Both the position numbers and the translations under genes were made by a program. From SHLQ01 sp047638715 (GTDB taxonomy: Bacteria > Actinomycetota > Acidimicrobiia > Acidimicrobiales > SHLQ01), in the NCBI GenBank assembly GCA_047638715.1, contig JBLIMK010000005.1, positions 8,094 through 72,093 on the forward strand: a stretch of DNA of 64,000 nucleotides, given 5' to 3'. A model generated the notes under the pieces. The model worked only from the letters and a program-made list of their open reading frames with translations. It was not told where the DNA came from and did no database searches. How positions within the stretch are numbered: position 1 is the stretch's first letter; the number at the start of each line of letters is the position of its first letter. Positions 60,393 to 64,000 of the stretch are shown piece after piece.

Positions 60393-61598
60393 ATGGCGCT
60401 CGGCGTGGGCGGCAGCCACCTCACGCTGATTCGTGGTGCGAGGGCAGCGGCGTCAAACGGAGATAGCGAGGCACTCGCGCTGGTGACCATCGAGCTCTGC
60501 AACAGTGGTTCGGTTGCGCTCACCGGGATTGAGATGGAGCCGGTCGTCGAGTTGGTGAAGGCATCGCTACGTTCGGAACTTCCAGATGGCCTTCGGCGGA
60601 TGTTGTGGGCAGCTAGCGCTCGGGCGTTTGTCTACTCCGCTATGAGTCCGTTCGGCCAGGAGCTCTATAGGAAGGCATTCGACGTCTATGAGTCTTGTAA
60701 TCAGGAGACCCAGGAGCTGATTCTGCGGAATTCTGAGGCTGGTTTGTCGGACCCGGACGATCTTGTCCTGGCCAAGCGAGCGACCGTCATGATTGCCGCT
60801 GCGGCTGACCGCAACCCAGAGCTTCGTTGGCTTGCACGCTGGTTCCAGTTTCGAGACGCGCTCATCTCCGCTGATGGTGATCGTCTTGCGCTGGCGATGA
60901 AGGACATTCGTGAGTCGGCAACGCAGTCGGAGCGACGGTACGCCTTTGTGGTGCTCGGTCAGACCTTCGATCTGGAGATGCAGCAAGCCTGGGCCGAGTC
61001 GACGTTGGCCATGATCCATGACGATCTTGATAGAGCCGAAGAAGAAGCGAATCGGGCCTTGGAGATTGAGCTTAAACAACTTGAGGTCCGTGGTGATGGT
61101 TTCGGCACTGGCTGGGTTACTAGTTCCTACGGCTTGTTGCTGATCGCGATTCGTCACCGACAAGGCCGTTTGGCCGAGCTTGTTGATCTCGTCGATACGG
61201 AAGCGCCTCTCATACCGGCTTGGCGTATCGCGATCGTGATCACGAACTTCGCGGCTGGCAATATCGAACGTGCGCGGCAAGAGCTCGACATCGTGTGTGC
61301 GAACGGCTTCGAATTGCTCGTTCGTGACCCGACATGGACGGCTGCGATGTGGCTGCTGGCCGAGCCGGTGATCGAGCTCATGGATCGACTGGTGATCGAA
61401 GCGTTGTACACCGCGCTTCTCCCGTTTGCCGATCGAATGAGTTACAGCGGCTTGTGCACGTTCGGTCCCGTACGAGATTCGCTTGCGTTACTTGCCGATG
61501 CTCTGGGTGACAACGCTGGAGCTAACGAGCATCGGCGCTTGTCCGCTGTGATGACCACGCAGCTTCGCGAACGCTCAGCGTGGGCGAATGGCGAATAA
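60393..61598 (+). CDS. C-terminal helical-repeat part of the split BTAD/AAA regulator
   Basis: 401 residues beginning with an ATG directly after the TAA of the preceding frame, with no frame shift and no visible ribosome site. The sequence is all-helical (LTLIRGARAAASNGDSEALA, LGLxE-like repeats, then IHDDLDRAEEEANRALEIEL) and matches the TPR-like C-terminus normally joined to BTAD/AAA regulators. It is therefore probably the second half of one ancestral protein of about 1078 residues. TAAATG could allow re-initiation and give a two-chain regulator, or the stop may simply inactivate the gene. Confidence 0.7.
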   Translation: MALGVGGSHLTLIRGARAAASNGDSEALALVTIELCNSGSVALTGIEMEPVVELVKASLRSELPDGLRRMLWAASARAFVYSAMSPFGQELYRKAFDVYESCNQETQELILRNSEAGLSDPDDLVLAKRATVMIAAAADRNPELRWLARWFQFRDALISADGDRLALAMKDIRESATQSERRYAFVVLGQTFDLEMQQAWAESTLAMIHDDLDRAEEEANRALEIELKQLEVRGDGFGTGWVTSSYGLLLIAIRHRQGRLAELVDLVDTEAPLIPAWRIAIVITNFAAGNIERARQELDIVCANGFELLVRDPTWTAAMWLLAEPVIELMDRLVIEALYTALLPFADRMSYSGLCTFGPVRDSLALLADALGDNAGANEHRRLSAVMTTQLRERSAWANGE

Positions 61599-61657
61599 AA
61601 TCTGTCGGTAGGGGGTCTGGAAACGCTCCGGAAACTCCTTGCCCTTATTCTCATACA

Positions 61658-61798
61658 TGTCAGGCCGAAATTCCCTGTAACACCGCCATGATCGGCGGAC
61701 GGTGTCTACAGCGGAGAATTTTGTCAGTTATGAGCGGGAGACAATTACAGCGGAAATCCGACGGGGACTCAGGTCCCTGGGGGAATTTCGGCCTCACA
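61658..61798. mobile_element. MITE-like element with 18-bp terminal inverted repeats
   Basis: TGTCAGGCCGAAATTCCC (61658-61675) and GGGAATTTCGGCCTCACA (61781-61798) are inverted repeats with one mismatch, enclosing 105 bp with no coding frame. The ends are TG...CA. An internal hairpin ACACCG...CGGTGT and two ACAGCGGA copies are present. No target-site duplication is evident. It lies in the 497-bp gene-free gap between the regulator and hipA. Confidence 0.55.
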
Positions 61799-61892
61799 AG
61801 AATCTGAGCTGGGTGGCTCTACGTACTACTCAGCTCGGTGTAATCTCTTGCGCTCGTGACCCTGTTTCGGCACAGGCCGCGGGAAGCGCCAA

Positions 61893-62030
61893 GATTCGCT
61901 CGAACCGTCCAACGAGTGCGAACCCGTGCCCGTGAATCCTGATTTCTCAACGGTTTGTGTCCGAGGTGTGCCCTCTTGTCCTGCTGAATACGTCCAGCGC
62001 TCGCACGTCCCGTGCGCTTTTCGTACACTC
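61893..62030. repeat. Island repeat, copy 2
   Basis: Resembles copy 1 at 58134-58268 in the same orientation, with GTGTCCGAGG (61957-61966), ATACGTCCAG (61988-61997) and a CGTGCGCTTTTCGTACAC hairpin-like end. The two copies bracket the split regulator gene. A shorter relative of the hairpin end is at 63874-63894. Confidence 0.65.
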
Positions 62031-62095
62031 CCTCGTTGTCAGCTCACTCGACGAGCCGGAGCGACACCGCGGATTCCATTCCGGCGGGTCGGCGG

Positions 62096-63409
62096 CTAAG
62101 CCAGCGCGACCCCGCACCGGTCGCTGCGCTCCGACACGAGGGTTACTAGCCGGTCGGGTAGATCCGTCGAGAGTTCACCGACGCCACCGTCGCTGATTGC
62201 CTGGACGAACGCTGCGGGCGTGCGCTGCGCTAAGTCGAGCACCCGGGTGACGAGCCGATCACGGTCGAGTTTGAGTTCGTCGGCAGCGTGTTCCCATGCG
62301 CTTCGTCGGTCAGTCCGGCGCAGCTTGTAGTCATCGCCGACTTTCATGGCGAGCTTCACCTTGTAACCGTCGCTGTCGTCATATGGCAGGATCGACGCGA
62401 TGTCATACAGCGGTGCCAACCTGATCTGGTTACCGGCGAGCAGGAGGCTGTAGTTCTTTGCGTGGGCGTCGGTGCCCGCAATCAGCCAGTTGAATACGAG
62501 GGCGTCGACAAATCGCCAAACGTCGGTCTCGGCGTCGGGACCGGGGATGGTCGAGCGGATCAGCTCGGTGATCTGGCCGGGGGTCGGCCCGCCGTCGGAC
62601 TGATACTTTCGGGCGGGCGGAATCGACAGGGCTTGGCAGAGATCTTCTTGATGGACGCGGAGCAGCGTTCCGTCTCGGGTTGCGCGGTCGAACCGCTCCA
62701 CGACGATGGCTGTCTCATCCTCGAACGTCTCGATACGAGTATTGGCAGCAGGGAGGCCAAGTGCCTTCGCTGCTGCGAGGCACAGGTGCTCGTTGATGTT
62801 CTGGGCCTCGTACCCGGCCACGGCAGGTTTGAGGATGTGCGTGGTCGGAACCGAACCAGTGGGCACCCCCCACCTTCCCCGGATCCCGTCGGTGGTTTCC
62901 TTGGCGGGTGCGTAGTGCAGCGCAGTTTTTGCTTGAGCTCCCCCAAGGCTGAACTGGCCCGTGAACCCGGGACCAAGCCAGCTGGTCGAGTCCGTCCGAA
63001 GCGTCCGAAGCCGTGAGGCAATCTCGGCCTCGGTGAGCCACGTGATCTCGCCACCTGCACCGACGAGCTCATCAACTTCATCGGGCGTGCAGAATTGCAC
63101 GGCCCCAGCACAGTCGTGACCTACCTGGGTGCCGAGCAACGGAAACGGCGACGCCACCGACACACCGAAGTAGCGACCCCATCGGGCGAGCACATCAGCA
63201 TTGTCGGGCAGCAGTCCCCATAACCACGGTGTGAGTCGAGCGTCGCCGTGTACCGCCTCGGCCGATGGCATCGACACCGACAACAGTGTTGCTGTCGGGT
63301 CGTCTCTGTATCCCTCGTCGTAACGAAGACGAAGAGCGCCGGTTGCGAGGCGTTCGACGTTGCCGATGGGCTTGCCTTCGAGCAGGACCGTCAACACATC
63401 GGCCGACAT
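62096..63409 (-). CDS. hipA: HipA family serine/threonine kinase toxin
   Basis: 437 residues from the ATG that overlaps the hipB stop by one base (TGATG). The frame stays open upstream but that part crosses hipB. The N-terminal HipA domain (VLTVLLEGKPIGNVERL) is followed by the kinase: the Gly-rich loop SLGGAQAKTAL at 154-164 with S154 at the usual autophosphorylation position, catalytic GTDAHAKNYS (D314, N319) and the metal-binding LAPLYD (D336). HipA toxins phosphorylate aminoacyl-tRNA synthetases or similar targets and cause dormancy; HipB neutralises them. All catalytic residues are intact, so it should be active. Confidence 0.93.
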   Translation of the reverse strand: MSADVLTVLLEGKPIGNVERLATGALRLRYDEGYRDDPTATLLSVSMPSAEAVHGDARLTPWLWGLLPDNADVLARWGRYFGVSVASPFPLLGTQVGHDCAGAVQFCTPDEVDELVGAGGEITWLTEAEIASRLRTLRTDSTSWLGPGFTGQFSLGGAQAKTALHYAPAKETTDGIRGRWGVPTGSVPTTHILKPAVAGYEAQNINEHLCLAAAKALGLPAANTRIETFEDETAIVVERFDRATRDGTLLRVHQEDLCQALSIPPARKYQSDGGPTPGQITELIRSTIPGPDAETDVWRFVDALVFNWLIAGTDAHAKNYSLLLAGNQIRLAPLYDIASILPYDDSDGYKVKLAMKVGDDYKLRRTDRRSAWEHAADELKLDRDRLVTRVLDLAQRTPAAFVQAISDGGVGELSTDLPDRLVTLVSERSDRCGVALA

Positions 63410-63675
63410 CAGCTGCCAGCTTCGATGATCTGGCTGAGATCGACGGTCAGCCCGTCCGGACCCGGGACCGGAACGAACGTCACGGCGAGGTCGAGCGCGC
63501 TCAGCACCGACAATGCTCGACCCAGCTCGGCAGTGCGTTTTCCTGTTTCGAGCTCGGACAGCCAGGGCCTCCCCACACCAGCGCGTGCAGCCAGTTCGAC
63601 TTGCGACAAACCTTGATCCTTGCGGGCCCGTCTGACCGCCGACCCGAACGCCTTGCTGGTCTGTATTGGTCGCAT
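63409..63675 (-). CDS. hipB: HipB-like Xre-family antitoxin
   Basis: 88 residues. A helix-turn-helix of the Cro/C1 type: FGSAVRRARKDQGLSQVELA, then ARAGVGRPWLSELETGKRTA. The C-terminal tail is longer than the HTH core and probably contacts HipA. The ATG is preceded by TAGGAG. It represses its own operon, and three palindromic operator-like sites lie upstream at 63724-63795. Coupled to hipA by TGATG. Confidence 0.92.
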   Translation of the reverse strand: MRPIQTSKAFGSAVRRARKDQGLSQVELAARAGVGRPWLSELETGKRTAELGRALSVLSALDLAVTFVPVPGPDGLTVDLSQIIEAGS

Positions 63676-63723
63676 CGTGTTCTCCTACCGGCTGGCTGAT
63701 CGACGCTGTGCGCCCAGAATATC

Positions 63724-63795
63724 TGTCTTCGTATGACGACAACAAGCGTCTGTAGCCGTTCGGAGACATCATATCAGTGTAGTCGTACGGAGACA
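63724..63795 (-). promoter_or_regulatory. Three hipB operator-like sites at 27-bp spacing
   Basis: TGTCTTCGTATGACGACA (63724-63741), TGTAGCCGTTCGGAGACA (63751-63768) and TGTAGTCGTACGGAGACA (63778-63795) share the palindromic frame TGT-N3-CGTNNG-N3-ACA, and successive sites start exactly 27 bp apart. They lie 49-120 bp upstream of the hipB ATG, where the promoter should be. Confidence 0.75.
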
Positions 63796-63946
63796 ACCAA
63801 TTTCCGTCCACGTACACACACGAATCCACGGCCCCGACCCGAAGAACACCTCGAAAAGCAGGTCTGAGAAAAAGTCTGTGCACGTTTCGCGCACCCTTGC
63901 CAGAACACACGTTCGCCGAGCGGCCTGCAGATCGTTGATTCTTCAG

Positions 63947-64000
63947 TGCCCGGGACGGGACTTGAACCCGTACGGAGGTTGCCCTCCAGGGGGGTTTAAG
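63947..64000 (-). tRNA. tRNA-Leu (anticodon TAA), 3' part, cut by the window edge
   Basis: The minus strand shows anticodon loop CTTAAAC (from 64000), anticodon stem CCCCC, long variable arm GGAGG-GCAA-CCTCC, T arm ACGGGTTCAAGTCCCGT, acceptor CCCGGGC and discriminator A; CCA is not encoded. The 5' half, if present, lies beyond the window. Its T arm, acceptor and 3' flank (33 bp, 63942-63974) are identical to the broken copy at 58072-58104. Confidence 0.85.

Noticed and set aside
62096..63910. A 604-residue HipA with a long N-terminal extension
   Set aside because: The extension runs through hipB in another frame; HipA homology begins at the ATG at 63409, which overlaps the hipB stop.

Overview
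The window reads as chromosomal DNA of a high-GC actinobacterium, most likely of the class Acidimicrobiia. This is an inference from gene content and order; no 16S rRNA gene is present. Actinobacterial hallmarks are DUF3499 and DUF5719 proteins, coenzyme F420 genes (cofD, cofE), a mycothiol-dependent formaldehyde dehydrogenase with its metallo-hydrolase partner, an LpdA-type flavoprotein without the redox disulfide, an LCP-family cell-wall ligase and ftsEX. Much of the gene content parallels the Mycobacterium tuberculosis Rv3240c-Rv3303c region (secA1, hpf, comF, sahH, manA, manB, DUF3499, fbiA/fbiB, rmlD, LCP, accA3, birA, lpdA), but reshuffled.

Layout. 1-3 kb: rmlD and a SpoIID-like secreted protein carrying GDWDGDG repeats. 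3-6.8 kb (minus strand): a tightly coupled operon of MauE-like, MauA-like (Cys-rich, Tat-exported, fused to the same kind of GDWNGDG repeats), MauD-like, a 23-residue peptide, a membrane protein and a protein of unknown function. 6.9-10.9 kb: lpdA, the acyl-CoA carboxylase alpha chain and birA. 10.9-18.2 kb: LCP ligase, UDP-glucose dehydrogenase, UDP-glucuronate decarboxylase and three GT4 glycosyltransferases. 18-22 kb: a His-rich membrane protein, a nucleotidylyltransferase, cofE, cofD and a sugar epimerase/reductase. 22-29 kb: a giant GT2 membrane protein, DUF5719, a thioredoxin-like protein and ftsH. 29-40 kb: DUF3499, CPBP protease, zinc ribbon protein, large membrane protein, GtrA-GT2 fusion, manB, Trm112-like, manA and sahH. 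40-45.5 kb: comF, hpf, a polysaccharide tyrosine kinase, a polyprenyl sugar-phosphate transferase and a GT2 gene interrupted by TAA. 45.6-52.7 kb: secA, prfB, ftsE, ftsX, mscR and its hydrolase partner. 52.8-58 kb: DUF4397 protein, sortase, a sortase-substrate gene interrupted by TAG, HNH nuclease, secreted glycoside-hydrolase-like protein and an FMN hydroxyacid dehydrogenase. 58.07-64 kb: an accessory island between two tRNA-Leu 3' halves, with a BTAD/ATPase regulator split by TAA, a MITE-like palindromic element, related direct repeats and a hipBA toxin-antitoxin pair with three spaced operators.

The main theme is envelope polysaccharide: nucleotide-sugar supply (rmlD, ugd, uxs, manA, manB), glycosyltransferases, polymer initiation and length control, attachment (LCP) and secretion (SecA, sortase). 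Two features recur at small scale. TANNNT boxes sit 6-10 nt before many start codons, suggesting leaderless mRNAs. Three genes are each interrupted by one in-frame stop codon. The most novel-looking unit is the Mau-like operon at 2.96-6.83 kb.
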